NCBI GenBank assembly: GCA_964558325.1
Contig: CAZLCX010000005.1
Location: 1-64,000 of the forward strand
Source of the DNA: Halonatronomonas sp964558325
GTDB lineage: Bacteria > Bacillota > Halanaerobiia > Halanaerobiales > Halarsenatibacteraceae
DNA length: 64,000 bases
Reading direction: 5' to 3'
Shown: positions 34,360 through 41,556 of the stretch, in pieces
Numbering within the stretch: the stretch's first letter is position 1
How the letters are laid out: every line of letters starts with the position of its first letter
The notes under the pieces: model-generated
What the model was told of the DNA's origin: nothing
Databases searched by the model: none
Seen by the model: only the letters and a program-made list of their open reading frames with translations
Program-made: the position numbers and the translations under genes

Positions 34360-35397
34360 TTGTACGAAGAACTGGTCAATGTATATCGGGGTAAACTGGT
34401 GGAAAGTATTCATAATGGAGCTATAGCAGTTGTTGCTCCTAATGGTGAGATCTTAGCTTCGGTGGGGCAGCCGGAGCAGAAGACTTACTGGAGATCGGCA
34501 GCTAAACCGATTCAGGCTATTCCCCTGATAGCTGATGGGGTTGCAGATTATTATGGCCTAACTGATAGAGAAATTGCGGTAATTTCGGCCTCCCATAGCG
34601 GGGAAGATTTACATATTGAGCTGGTTAGAAGTATCCTGGATAAGATTGGGCTGGATGAGTCTGCTTTAAAATGTGGTACCCATTATCCCTATAATAAAAG
34701 GGCTAAGGAGAAGTTGGTTTCTGCCGGTAAAGAGCCAACTGAGATCTATAATAACTGTTCTGGAAAGCATTCAGGTTTGCTGGCATTGTGTCAGTATAAT
34801 GACTGGAATATTGAGAATTACTTTGCCCTGGAACACCCTCTGCAGCAGGTATTATTAAAATATATTGCCCTGATGACAGGAGTTAAAAAAGAAAAGATTG
34901 TTACCGGAGAAGATGGCTGTGGGGTTGTTGTCTATGGACTGCCTGTTACCAGTATGGCCAGGGCCTATGCCAGACTGGCCAATCCTGAGTATCTGCCAGC
35001 TGATCTTGAGCCGGCAGCTGCCAGAATCAGAGATGCAATGATTAAAAACCCTGAGGCAGTTGGGGGAACAGGCAGATTTAATACTGATTTAATGGCGGCA
35101 GCCGGTGATTATTTAGTTGCAAAGGTTGGTGCTGAAGGTATTTTTTCACTGGGAATCAAGGGTGGTCCCGGGATTACCATTAAGATAGGCGATGGTAATA
35201 GACGGGCTATTCCACCGGTGATCATGAAATTACTGGCTGAGTTTATTGATTTAAGCAAAGAGGAGCTGGATTCTTTAAGTGAATATCAGGAACCTTCAGT
35301 GACCAATCACAGAGATCATAAAGTCGGGAAAATTGTACCGACTTTTAAATTAAATAATATAGGAAAAGTAGGAGGAGAAAATATTGCTAGCAATTAA
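34360..35397 (+). CDS. L-asparaginase II family protein
   Basis: The protein has 345 residues from TTG 34360 with TAGGAGGAG upstream. It matches the asparaginase II family (distinct from bacterial type I/II ansA/ansB enzymes) by YWRSAAKPIQAIPL near residue 47, KCGTHYPYNKRAKEKL, NNCSGKHSGLLALC and GEDGCGVVVYG. Members hydrolyse L-asparagine to aspartate and ammonia, but family-wide proof is limited. It overlaps the following amidohydrolase by 14 nt, so the two are probably coupled. Confidence 0.85.
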   Translation: MYEELVNVYRGKLVESIHNGAIAVVAPNGEILASVGQPEQKTYWRSAAKPIQAIPLIADGVADYYGLTDREIAVISASHSGEDLHIELVRSILDKIGLDESALKCGTHYPYNKRAKEKLVSAGKEPTEIYNNCSGKHSGLLALCQYNDWNIENYFALEHPLQQVLLKYIALMTGVKKEKIVTGEDGCGVVVYGLPVTSMARAYARLANPEYLPADLEPAAARIRDAMIKNPEAVGGTGRFNTDLMAAAGDYLVAKVGAEGIFSLGIKGGPGITIKIGDGNRRAIPPVIMKLLAEFIDLSKEELDSLSEYQEPSVTNHRDHKVGKIVPTFKLNNIGKVGGENIASN

Positions 35398-36535
35398 AGC
35401 AGGAAAGATTGAAACGATGACAGAGGCAGGCACATTAAAAGACGGGATTATTCTAATCGAGGATGGCAAAATTAAAAGAATAGGTGAAGATATTGAGATT
35501 CCAGAGGAAGCTGAAGTTTATGACTTTGGCGAGAAGACGATTCTGCCAGGTTTAATTGATGCCCATACCCATTTAGGGATTGGCGAAGAGGGGATTGGCT
35601 GGGAAGGCAAAGATTATAATGAGATGACCAGTCCGGTGACCCCTGAATTGAGGGCGATTGATGCCATTAACCCGGCTGATTTAGGCCTGGAGGATGCCAG
35701 AAAAAGCGGGATTACTTCAGTTATGGTTGCCCCAGGTAGTGCCAATGTGATCGGTGGTGAATGCCTGGCTATGAAGACCAACGGTAAATATATTGATGAT
35801 ATGATTATTAAAAATCCTGTTGGGATTAAGGCTGCCTTTGGTGAAAACCCCAAAAGAGTCTATGGCGAGCAGAAGAAATCACCGAGCACCAGAATGGCAG
35901 TTGCTGCTGAGATGCGCAAGGCTTTCATGGAGACTGAGGATTATATCAAAAATAAAGCAAAGAAAGAGAATGACGATGATGATTCCTTTAAGCGGGATAT
36001 TCAGCTAGAAAGTTTAGCCAGGGTTATTAAGGGAGAGATGCCGCTTAAAACCCATGCCCATCGGGCTGATGATATTATGACTGCTTTAAGGATTGCCGAT
36101 GAATTTTCAATTGATCTAACGATTGAACACTGTACTGAGGGCCATAAGATTGCGGAAAGGTTAGCTGAAGCCGGTGTGCCGGCAATAGTTGGGCCGAGCC
36201 TGACCACAAGGTCTAAGGTTGAAGTTAAGGACAGGGATTTCAAAACAGCGGCGGTCCTGGCTGAGGCCGGGGTTAAGGTTGCTTTAATGAGTGATCATCC
36301 TGTGATTCCAGTCGATAATTTAATGGTCTATGCTGCTTTAGCTGTTAAAGCCGGCCTGGCCAGAGAAGAGGCTTATAAATCGGTCACTATTAACCCGGCA
36401 GAGATTTTAGGTATTGATGATCAGGTTGGCAGCCTGGATGCCGGTAAAGATGCTGATCTGGTTGTTTATTCAGGAGATCCACTGGATATAGCTGCTAGGG
36501 TTGAGGCTGTTTATATATCAGGAGAAAAGATATAA
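35384..36535 (+). CDS. Amidohydrolase (imidazolonepropionase-like family)
   Basis: The protein has 383 residues from TTG 35384 with AGGAGGAG upstream. It has the metal-dependent amidohydrolase layout: LPGLIDAHTHLG with H61 and H63, THAHRADDIMTALRIA, IEHCTEGH, and MSDHPVI supplying the catalytic aspartate. Family members hydrolyse cyclic amides, imides or isoaspartyl bonds, and the exact substrate is unknown. Coupling to the asparaginase gene suggests amide or peptide nitrogen catabolism. A terminator follows. Confidence 0.8.
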   Translation: MLAIKAGKIETMTEAGTLKDGIILIEDGKIKRIGEDIEIPEEAEVYDFGEKTILPGLIDAHTHLGIGEEGIGWEGKDYNEMTSPVTPELRAIDAINPADLGLEDARKSGITSVMVAPGSANVIGGECLAMKTNGKYIDDMIIKNPVGIKAAFGENPKRVYGEQKKSPSTRMAVAAEMRKAFMETEDYIKNKAKKENDDDDSFKRDIQLESLARVIKGEMPLKTHAHRADDIMTALRIADEFSIDLTIEHCTEGHKIAERLAEAGVPAIVGPSLTTRSKVEVKDRDFKTAAVLAEAGVKVALMSDHPVIPVDNLMVYAALAVKAGLAREEAYKSVTINPAEILGIDDQVGSLDAGKDADLVVYSGDPLDIAARVEAVYISGEKI

Positions 36536-36543
36536 TCTCTGAA

Positions 36544-36579
36544 TGGGGGATTTAATTCCCCCAGTTTCAATTTTCTTTT
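36544..36579 (+). terminator. Intrinsic terminator after the amidohydrolase gene
   Basis: TGGGGGA (36544-36550) pairs with TCCCCCA (36557-36563) around TTTAAT, followed by a T-rich stretch with interspersed C, A and G. It closes the asparaginase-amidohydrolase unit. Confidence 0.75.
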
Positions 36580-36618
36580 GATTTTAGATTTATTTTTCTT
36601 ATTTGCACTAGGGGGCTA

Positions 36619-36648
36619 TTTACTTTAGATTAATTGGTCTGATATAAT
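36619..36648 (+). promoter_or_regulatory. Extended -10 promoter of a candidate noncoding RNA
   Basis: TTTACT (36619-36624) lies 18 nt before a perfect TATAAT (36643-36648), which is preceded by TG in the extended -10 position (36640-36641). A start near 36655 would produce a transcript of about 370 nt ending at the terminator 36991-37027. Confidence 0.55.
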
Positions 36649-36700
36649 TAAGGCTGACTTAGTAAATTAGGCTGCTGGAATTGAGAATGATTATTAGATT

Positions 36701-36953
36701 CTGGAGCTGAGCCGGAGCAATCCCGTAGAAAAGCCGGAGCAATCCCGCAGCATTCCCGCAGGAGATGTGAAGTATCTACAGAGGATCCCTGGTGAGATTT
36801 TGAAGTCAGGTTTAAAATGGCCCTGGTTTGAAAAGTGATTTGCAGCTGGCTGGAGGGTATTTGGGTCGTAATTAGAACGAATTTAAACCGAAGTTTTACC
36901 GAACTTAGACCGAGGGTGAACCGAACCCAGACCGAAGAATCAGCGTATTTATG
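36701..36953 (+). repeat. Array of about 23 degenerate 11-nt units (CCG-N-A pattern)
   Basis: Reading in steps of 11 from 36701 to 36953, G recurs at position 3 and A at position 5 of the units in most of 23 steps. Clear units start with CCG at 36712, 36723, 36734, 36745 and 36756, and again at 36888, 36899, 36910, 36921 and 36932, with weaker units between in the same phase. A 16-nt exact copy (AGCCGGAGCAATCCCG) occurs at 36710 and 36732. Because 11 is not a multiple of 3, the period is not from a protein repeat. Confidence 0.75.
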
Positions 36954-36990
36954 TTAAAGGAAAGCTGATTGAATTTAATAGAAATTAGTA

Positions 36991-37027
36991 ATCTCGGCTG
37001 GAGTATAATTCCGGTCGAGATTTTTTT
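36991..37027 (+). terminator. Intrinsic terminator of the candidate noncoding RNA
   Basis: Twelve pairs (36991-37002 with 37010-37021, two GU) close a 7-nt loop and are followed by seven T residues (37021-37027). Confidence 0.88.
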
Positions 37028-37107
37028 AGCCTGTTAATTTCTAATCTTCAGAAAATAGCTTTAGGTATTAAAATAGGCTTAGTTTTAAAATTAATTTAAA
37101 AAAAGAG

Positions 37108-37135
37108 TTGTTTTTTAAATCGGGTATGTTATAAT
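37108..37135 (+). promoter_or_regulatory. Likely promoter of the hydrogenase operon
   Basis: TTGTTT (37108-37113) and a perfect TATAAT (37130-37135) are 16 nt apart, 60 nt before the first gene. The start site would be near 37142, next to the Rex-like motif. Confidence 0.6.
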
Positions 37136-37149
37136 AAGAACAAGGAGTA

Positions 37150-37167
37150 TTGTTATTAATTTCTCAA
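37150..37167 (+). promoter_or_regulatory. Rex-like operator candidate
   Basis: TTGTTA-N6-TCTCAA matches 10 of 12 positions of the clostridial Rex consensus TTGTTA-N6-TAACAA and lies just after the predicted start site. Rex is an NADH/NAD-sensing repressor that controls fermentation and hydrogenase genes in Clostridia and relatives. The second half-site is imperfect, so this is a candidate only. Confidence 0.35.
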
Positions 37168-37194
37168 TATTAGCACATTAAGGGGGTAAAGCCA

Positions 37195-37560
37195 ATGCTG
37201 GTTGATGAAATCAAGGAAGTTCTGGCTGCAGAAGATCTCTATCAGCCTGAATTTTCTTATAAAGATAGAGAAATAACTACTGCCTGCGGGGCAGATCTGA
37301 TGAGCGATGTTCTGGCTTTTTCCCAGGAAAAAACTCTGTTATTAACAGGCTTAGTAAACCCCCAGGTTGTTAGAACTGCTGAAATGACAGATATTGATCT
37401 AATAATATTTGTCAGGGGAAAACAGCCCCCTGAAGATACAATTAGTCTTGCCAGGGAGAAAGAAATCATGCTTTTGAAATGTAATTATTCTTTATTCCAC
37501 AGCTGTGGCCTGCTTTATCAGCATGGAATTAAACCTGAGAATATAATAGGAACGGGATGA
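37195..37560 (+). CDS. DRTGG-like domain protein of the hydrogenase signalling module (1)
   Basis: The protein has 121 residues with a compact alpha/beta pattern (ITTACGADLMSDVLAFSQEKTLLLTGLVNPQVVRTAEMTDI) resembling DRTGG domains, which occur beside hydrogenase genes in Thermotoga and Thermoanaerobacter-type clusters. It is the first gene of the operon, with AAGGGGG upstream. Its stop overlaps the start of the ATPase gene. A paralogue lies at 39386. DRTGG is named after a loop motif that is not conserved here. Function is unknown. Confidence 0.7.
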   Translation: MLVDEIKEVLAAEDLYQPEFSYKDREITTACGADLMSDVLAFSQEKTLLLTGLVNPQVVRTAEMTDIDLIIFVRGKQPPEDTISLAREKEIMLLKCNYSLFHSCGLLYQHGIKPENIIGTG

Positions 37561-37982
37561 GTATGAAAGAAGAGCTATTGATTAATTCAAAGGTTCGCGA
37601 AGGTGATTTTAAGCGTGGTGGAGAGGTTTCCAGTAAGTTAAAGGAAACTTTAAAACAGTTAGATTTAGATGCAAAGATTATCAGGAAAGCATCGATAATA
37701 GCCTATGAGCTTGAGATAAATATTATCATTCATTCCCAGGGAGGTTTCTTAAAAGTTAAAATATCCCCGGAGCAGATAGTGATTATTGCTGAAGACGATG
37801 GCCCAGGAATTGAAGATGTTGACAGAGCATTGACTCCAGGTTTTTCTACTGCCGGGAATGAAGTTAGAGAACTGGGGTTTGGAGCTGGCATGGGCCTCTG
37901 TAATGTAGATAAATTTTCTGATAATATGGAGATAGCCAGTGATTCCAGAGGTACAGAAGTTAGAGCAGAGCTTAATTTTTGA
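37557..37982 (+). CDS. RsbW/SpoIIAB-like ATP-binding protein (anti-sigma-type kinase fold)
   Basis: The protein has 141 residues with the GHKL ATPase boxes: N-box AYELEINIIIHS, G1 EDDGPGIED and G2 GFGAGMGLCNVD. It has no membrane or dimerisation/phosphotransfer domain, like serine-kinase anti-sigma factors. It overlaps the first DRTGG gene (ATGA) and is followed 10 nt later by the HydS-like gene, suggesting that it passes on a signal from the iron-sulfur protein. A second ATG at 37563 is possible. Confidence 0.85.
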   Translation: MSMKEELLINSKVREGDFKRGGEVSSKLKETLKQLDLDAKIIRKASIIAYELEINIIIHSQGGFLKVKISPEQIVIIAEDDGPGIEDVDRALTPGFSTAGNEVRELGFGAGMGLCNVDKFSDNMEIASDSRGTEVRAELNF

Positions 37983-37992
37983 GGAGGCGCTT

Positions 37993-39399
37993 ATGGATAA
38001 GACCCATTCAGTTTTTTTAATAGAAGAGGAATGTGAAGGCTGTACTAATTGTGTTAAAAACTGCCCGACTAAGGCGATTAGGGTACATCAGGGCAGGGCC
38101 TGGATTAAAGAGGATTACTGTATTGATTGTGCTGCCTGTATCAGAAATTGTGAATATCACGCCAAAGAGGCTGTTACCACAGAGCTTGATGAGGCAACTG
38201 CCGGGGAAAATAATATTGCCCTGATACCACCAAGTTTTTATGCCCAGTTGCCACCTGATTATAATTTAAGTAAAATCAAAAGAAAGTTGATTGGTTTAGG
38301 TTTTACCGGGGCTGTAAATGTTTCTGTTGGAGCTACAATTTATACAGCCTGGCTGAAAAAGGCTTTAAATAATAAAGAATCAACTGAGCCCCTTATTTCA
38401 TCGGCCTGTCCAGTAGTTGTTAGGTACATAAGGTTATTGTATCCAGAGTTATTAGACCTGGTTGCTAAATATGATAGCCCTCTTGAAATAGCAGTTAAAA
38501 CTGTTTCCAGGGAACTAAATAACAGGTTTGCTGACAGGAAATTTAATTTTTATTTTATCACTCCCTGCCCTGCCAAGCATACAGCAGTCTATTATCCTCC
38601 TGGGAAGGATAGCAGTTATTTATCAGGAGCGGTGGCAGTGGATGATATCTACAATCCATTACTGAAAGCAGAACCCGGCAGAGAGGATACAGAAGTTCAA
38701 AATCATTTAAATAACATAGAAAAGGATTTCCCCTTTATTTCGGCGCTGGCCTGGGGCAGATCTGGAGGAGAAGAGGAGAATCTGGACAATGTAGAAGCCA
38801 GAAGGATTATTAAAGTAGATGGATTAGAGAGAATAGAAATGGTTTTAAATGATCTAGAAAATGATAATCTCAGTGGAATTGATTATCTTGAGATGACAGC
38901 CTGTCCTGGTGGTTGTCTTGGCGGAGTTTTGAATATAATTAATCCTTTCCAGGGGATTGTCAATTTGGAAAAGGCGATGAAGCAGGAAGAGGAGTCTGTT
39001 CAGGCTAATAAAGCTGAGCAGCTGGCAACTAAATTAAATTCGATTGAGAGTTTTGAGCAGCCTGAGATCATGCCTGACCAGGAAAAAGCCGGAAGTTTTG
39101 AAACGGCTTTAGCCAGATGGCAGGCTCTTGAAGCTGAAAAGGATGAGCTGCCTGGCCTTGATTGTGCTGCCTGTGGGGCACCTGACTGTGCTACCCTGGC
39201 TGAGGATATTGTTGATGGCTATGCCGAAAGAATTGACTGTATCTTTATGTTAAGACAGGAAGTTGAGATGTTAGCCAATAGGATGTCTGAATTGGTTGGG
39301 ACCCTGCCGCCGGCAATGGGCCGGAATAAAAATGAAAATGTTGATCAGGCCGAGAGTGCTGACCAGGCTAAAAAGGAGGTTGCTGATGGTGAAAAGTGA
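37993..39399 (+). CDS. Sensory-type [FeFe] hydrogenase-like protein (HydS group), no PAS domain
   Basis: The protein has 468 residues from ATG 37993 with GGAGGAGGCG-like site upstream. An upstream ATG (37939) is inside the previous gene. It has two N-terminal 4Fe-4S motifs (C14-C24, C43-C53) and an H-cluster domain with SSACP (A138-C139), TPCPAK (C192) and MTACPGGCLGG (C304, C308). A further FeS motif has C391, C394, C399 and C416. The cysteine that relays protons in catalytic enzymes is Ala138. The tail (420-468) lacks PAS or kinase domains. Confidence 0.88.
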   Translation: MDKTHSVFLIEEECEGCTNCVKNCPTKAIRVHQGRAWIKEDYCIDCAACIRNCEYHAKEAVTTELDEATAGENNIALIPPSFYAQLPPDYNLSKIKRKLIGLGFTGAVNVSVGATIYTAWLKKALNNKESTEPLISSACPVVVRYIRLLYPELLDLVAKYDSPLEIAVKTVSRELNNRFADRKFNFYFITPCPAKHTAVYYPPGKDSSYLSGAVAVDDIYNPLLKAEPGREDTEVQNHLNNIEKDFPFISALAWGRSGGEEENLDNVEARRIIKVDGLERIEMVLNDLENDNLSGIDYLEMTACPGGCLGGVLNIINPFQGIVNLEKAMKQEEESVQANKAEQLATKLNSIESFEQPEIMPDQEKAGSFETALARWQALEAEKDELPGLDCAACGAPDCATLAEDIVDGYAERIDCIFMLRQEVEMLANRMSELVGTLPPAMGRNKNENVDQAESADQAKKEVADGEK

Positions 39400-39742
39400 T
39401 CCATTTACAGAAATAGATTTAAGTAGGGCTGTTAAAGAACTTGAGCTGGAGCTTATTACCGGTGATATAAATAAGAAAGCAGAGGGGATTTATATCTGTG
39501 ATCTTTTAAGTAATGTGATTGCTTCAGCCAGGAGCGGTGATATCTGGTTAACTGTTCAGGCACATATGAATATTCTGGCAGTGGCGGATTTAACTGATGT
39601 GGCTGCAGTTGTAATTGTAGAGGATAACGAGCCTGACCAGGCTACAGTCGATAAAGCAGCTGAAAAGGGTATAACTTTATTGAAATCCAGTAAGACTGCC
39701 TTTGAGCTGGGAATTGACTTAAATTATTTTAGTAGTCATTGA
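39386..39742 (+). CDS. DRTGG-like domain protein of the hydrogenase signalling module (2)
   Basis: The protein has 118 residues from ATG 39386 with AAAGGAGG upstream. The longer open frame upstream lies inside the HydS-like gene. It contains the pattern ELELITGDINKKAEGIYICDLLSNVIASARSGDIWLTVQ, more clearly of DRTGG type than the first copy. It overlaps the HydS-like gene by 14 nt. Possibly it binds a nucleotide or partner in the same signalling chain. Function is unknown. Confidence 0.75.
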   Translation: MVKSDPFTEIDLSRAVKELELELITGDINKKAEGIYICDLLSNVIASARSGDIWLTVQAHMNILAVADLTDVAAVVIVEDNEPDQATVDKAAEKGITLLKSSKTAFELGIDLNYFSSH

Positions 39743-39755
39743 GGACTGAATTATA

Positions 39756-40463
39756 TTGAGACCTGTTGAGATTTCTCTTCACAATCATACTGTTTTATCT
39801 CCCTGTGCTGACCTGGAGATGACTCCGGCAAAGATTATGGCCAGAGCTGCTGCCCAGGGGATAGAAGTTATTGGAATTACTGATCATAACTCTGCTGGTA
39901 ATTTAAGGGCTGCTGAATTTCAGGCAGCCAGGGCCAGGCTAAAATTGCTGCCAGGGATTGAACTGACATCTGCTGAAGATATTCATCTTCTGGCTTTTTT
40001 TGCAGAGGTTGAAACTGCAGAAAGACTGGCTGCAGAGATTGATAAGAAATTGTATAAGAGAGAATATAATCCTGAGAGGGTTGGTTATCAGATTATTGTT
40101 GATCAAAACGATGAATTTTCAAAGGTAATTGATTATTATCTGCCGGCAGCATTGAGTTTGGGAATTGAAGAGATTGGTAAGCTGGTGACTGGAGCCGGAG
40201 GGGTTTTAATTCCGGCCCATGTATTCAGAAGTCAGGGTTTGTTAAGGACATTAGGTTTTATTCCTGAAGGTTCAGACTTTAAAGTTTTAGAATATACACT
40301 GGCTGATCAGATAGACCAGTTAAAGTCAGAGTATAATCTGGCTAATGATTTAATGTTTATCAGGAGTAGTGACAGTCATTTTTTAGATAGCATCAAAAAA
40401 GTTGCCAGGATTGAGCTCCCGGAAAACTATACAAGGAGGGATATTCTGGAGGCCTTATTTTAA
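39756..40463 (+). CDS. PHP-domain phosphoesterase-like protein
   Basis: The protein has 235 residues from TTG 39756. The PHP metal motifs are visible: LHNHTVLSP (H9, H11), GITDHNS, GIELTSAEDIHLLAFF, PAHVFRS and SSDSHFLD. PHP proteins hydrolyse phosphate esters with two or three metal ions. PHP genes are common beside HydS in hydrogenase clusters, where their substrate is unknown. It is the last gene before the 56-nt gap leading to hydC. Confidence 0.85.
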   Translation: MRPVEISLHNHTVLSPCADLEMTPAKIMARAAAQGIEVIGITDHNSAGNLRAAEFQAARARLKLLPGIELTSAEDIHLLAFFAEVETAERLAAEIDKKLYKREYNPERVGYQIIVDQNDEFSKVIDYYLPAALSLGIEEIGKLVTGAGGVLIPAHVFRSQGLLRTLGFIPEGSDFKVLEYTLADQIDQLKSEYNLANDLMFIRSSDSHFLDSIKKVARIELPENYTRRDILEALF

Positions 40464-40519
40464 GATAGATCTGTTTAGTTAAAAAATATTATTAATCATA
40501 TTATAAGAGGAGGATTTTT

Positions 40520-41008
40520 ATGACCTGTGCATGTCAACAAGCTGAAAAGGTAAATAAGTATCTGGAACCACTATTTGAAATTCTGAAAGATTATGAAGCT
40601 GATGAGAAGAACTTAATCCCTGTTTTGCAGCAGGCTCAAGAGGAATATGGATATCTGCCTGAGGAGGTTTTAAAGGAGATCGCTGTTAGTTTAGATCTCT
40701 CTTTAAGTCAGGTTTATGGGGTGGTAACATTTTATACCCAGTTTCATCTAGAACCTAGAGGGGAAAACATTATCAGAGTCTGTACTGGAACTGCCTGCCA
40801 TGTAAGAGGGGCCGGGGAGGTCCTTGATGTTCTGAAGGAAGAACTTGGAGTTGATAATGGCCAGACAACTGAAGATCTTAAATTTACCCTGGAAACAGTT
40901 GCCTGTATCGGTGCCTGTGGTCTGGCTCCGGTTATTATGGTAAATGACAATACCCATGGCCGACTGACCGCTGATACTGCCAGAGAAGTTCTCAATAAAT
41001 ATCGTTAA
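40520..41008 (+). CDS. hydC: Electron-bifurcating [FeFe] hydrogenase subunit HydC (NuoE-like)
   Basis: The protein has 162 residues with the thioredoxin-like 2Fe-2S motif C88-x4-C93 (CTGTACHVRGA) and C129-x3-C133 (CIGACGLAP). HydC accompanies HydB and HydA in the trimeric enzyme that couples ferredoxin and NADH oxidation to H2 formation. AGAGGAGG precedes the ATG. A weak AT-rich promoter may lie in the gap before it. Confidence 0.93.
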   Translation: MTCACQQAEKVNKYLEPLFEILKDYEADEKNLIPVLQQAQEEYGYLPEEVLKEIAVSLDLSLSQVYGVVTFYTQFHLEPRGENIIRVCTGTACHVRGAGEVLDVLKEELGVDNGQTTEDLKFTLETVACIGACGLAPVIMVNDNTHGRLTADTAREVLNKYR

Positions 41009-41010
41009 TC

Positions 41011-41556
41011 ATGAAGGATTTATCACTCCATTTACTGGATCTGGCTGAAAATTCTATTTTAGCTGGAGCTGATAGAATAGTTTTAAGGCTAAAGGAGGAT
41101 CCTGCCAGTAATCAGCTGGTTTTGGTAATGGTAGATAATGGTCAGGGGATGGAAGAAATAGAGTTAAAATCAGCAGTAGACCCTTTTTATACTGGAAGAA
41201 ATAAAAGGGTTGGTCTAGGGATACCATTAATAAAACATAATGCTGAATTATCAGGAGGGTTTTTTGAGATATTTTCCTGGACTGGAGTTGGGACTGTTCT
41301 AACGGCAGTCTTTGAATATAACCATATTGATAGACCGCCTCTAGGGGATATCCCTGAAACCATACTCAGCCTGATAACTTTAAATCCTGATCAGGAAATC
41401 TGTTTTTATCATTCATATGGCGGTGAGGGCTATGAATTTAAGACCAGGAGATATAGAGAGGAATTAGGTTCGATTCCCTTAGATAATCGAGAGGTTTTGC
41501 AATTTATTGGAGATGATCTTAAAACAAATTTTAGAAAATTAAGAGGTGAAAAATAA
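41011..41556 (+). CDS. Orphan GHKL ATPase-domain protein within the hydrogenase operon
   Basis: The protein has 181 residues with a histidine-kinase-type ATPase fold: N-box LLDLAENSILAGA (residues 8-20), G1 VDNGQGM and G2 GLGIPLIKHNAELSGG. It lacks the DHp phosphoacceptor helix, any sensor and membrane spans. It sits 2 nt after hydC and 1 bp before the next gene, so it is co-made with the hydrogenase. Similar ATPases occur at this place in other Firmicutes hyd operons, but the role is unknown. Confidence 0.82.
   Translation: MKDLSLHLLDLAENSILAGADRIVLRLKEDPASNQLVLVMVDNGQGMEEIELKSAVDPFYTGRNKRVGLGIPLIKHNAELSGGFFEIFSWTGVGTVLTAVFEYNHIDRPPLGDIPETILSLITLNPDQEICFYHSYGGEGYEFKTRRYREELGSIPLDNREVLQFIGDDLKTNFRKLRGEK

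Larger units (their letters stand above)
36655..37027 (+). ncRNA. Candidate structured noncoding RNA upstream of the hydrogenase operon
   Basis: This is the main content of the 659-bp gene-free gap. No plausible coding sequence is present. The segment is richer in G+C than the flanking intergenic DNA, has a promoter-like sequence upstream and an intrinsic terminator at its end. A 7-bp pairing AATCAGC (36938-36944) with GCTGATT (36964-36970) precedes the terminator. The body is an 11-nt quasi-repeat. No known RNA family is recognised (it lacks RNase P, tmRNA, SRP and 6S hallmarks). Transcription is inferred. Confidence 0.45.

Noticed and set aside
36698..36838. An open reading frame of about 46 codons through the 11-nt repeat array
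   Set aside because: It has no ATG, GTG or TTG start after the preceding stop except internal GTG/TTG codons without ribosome binding sites, and the 11-nt period shifts frame every unit.
36701..36953. CRISPR array
   Set aside because: The repeats are only 11 nt, contiguous and degenerate, with no 24-40-nt repeats, no spacers of regular length and no cas genes.
37939..37992. Longer N-terminus for the HydS-like protein
   Set aside because: The added 18 residues lie inside the preceding ATPase gene, while ATG 37993 has a GAGGAGGCG site at proper spacing.
40464..40519. Separate promoter and Rex-like site before hydC
   Set aside because: Only weak AT-rich matches (TTAGTT with TATTAT at 18 nt). 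No half-site agrees well enough to list as a feature.
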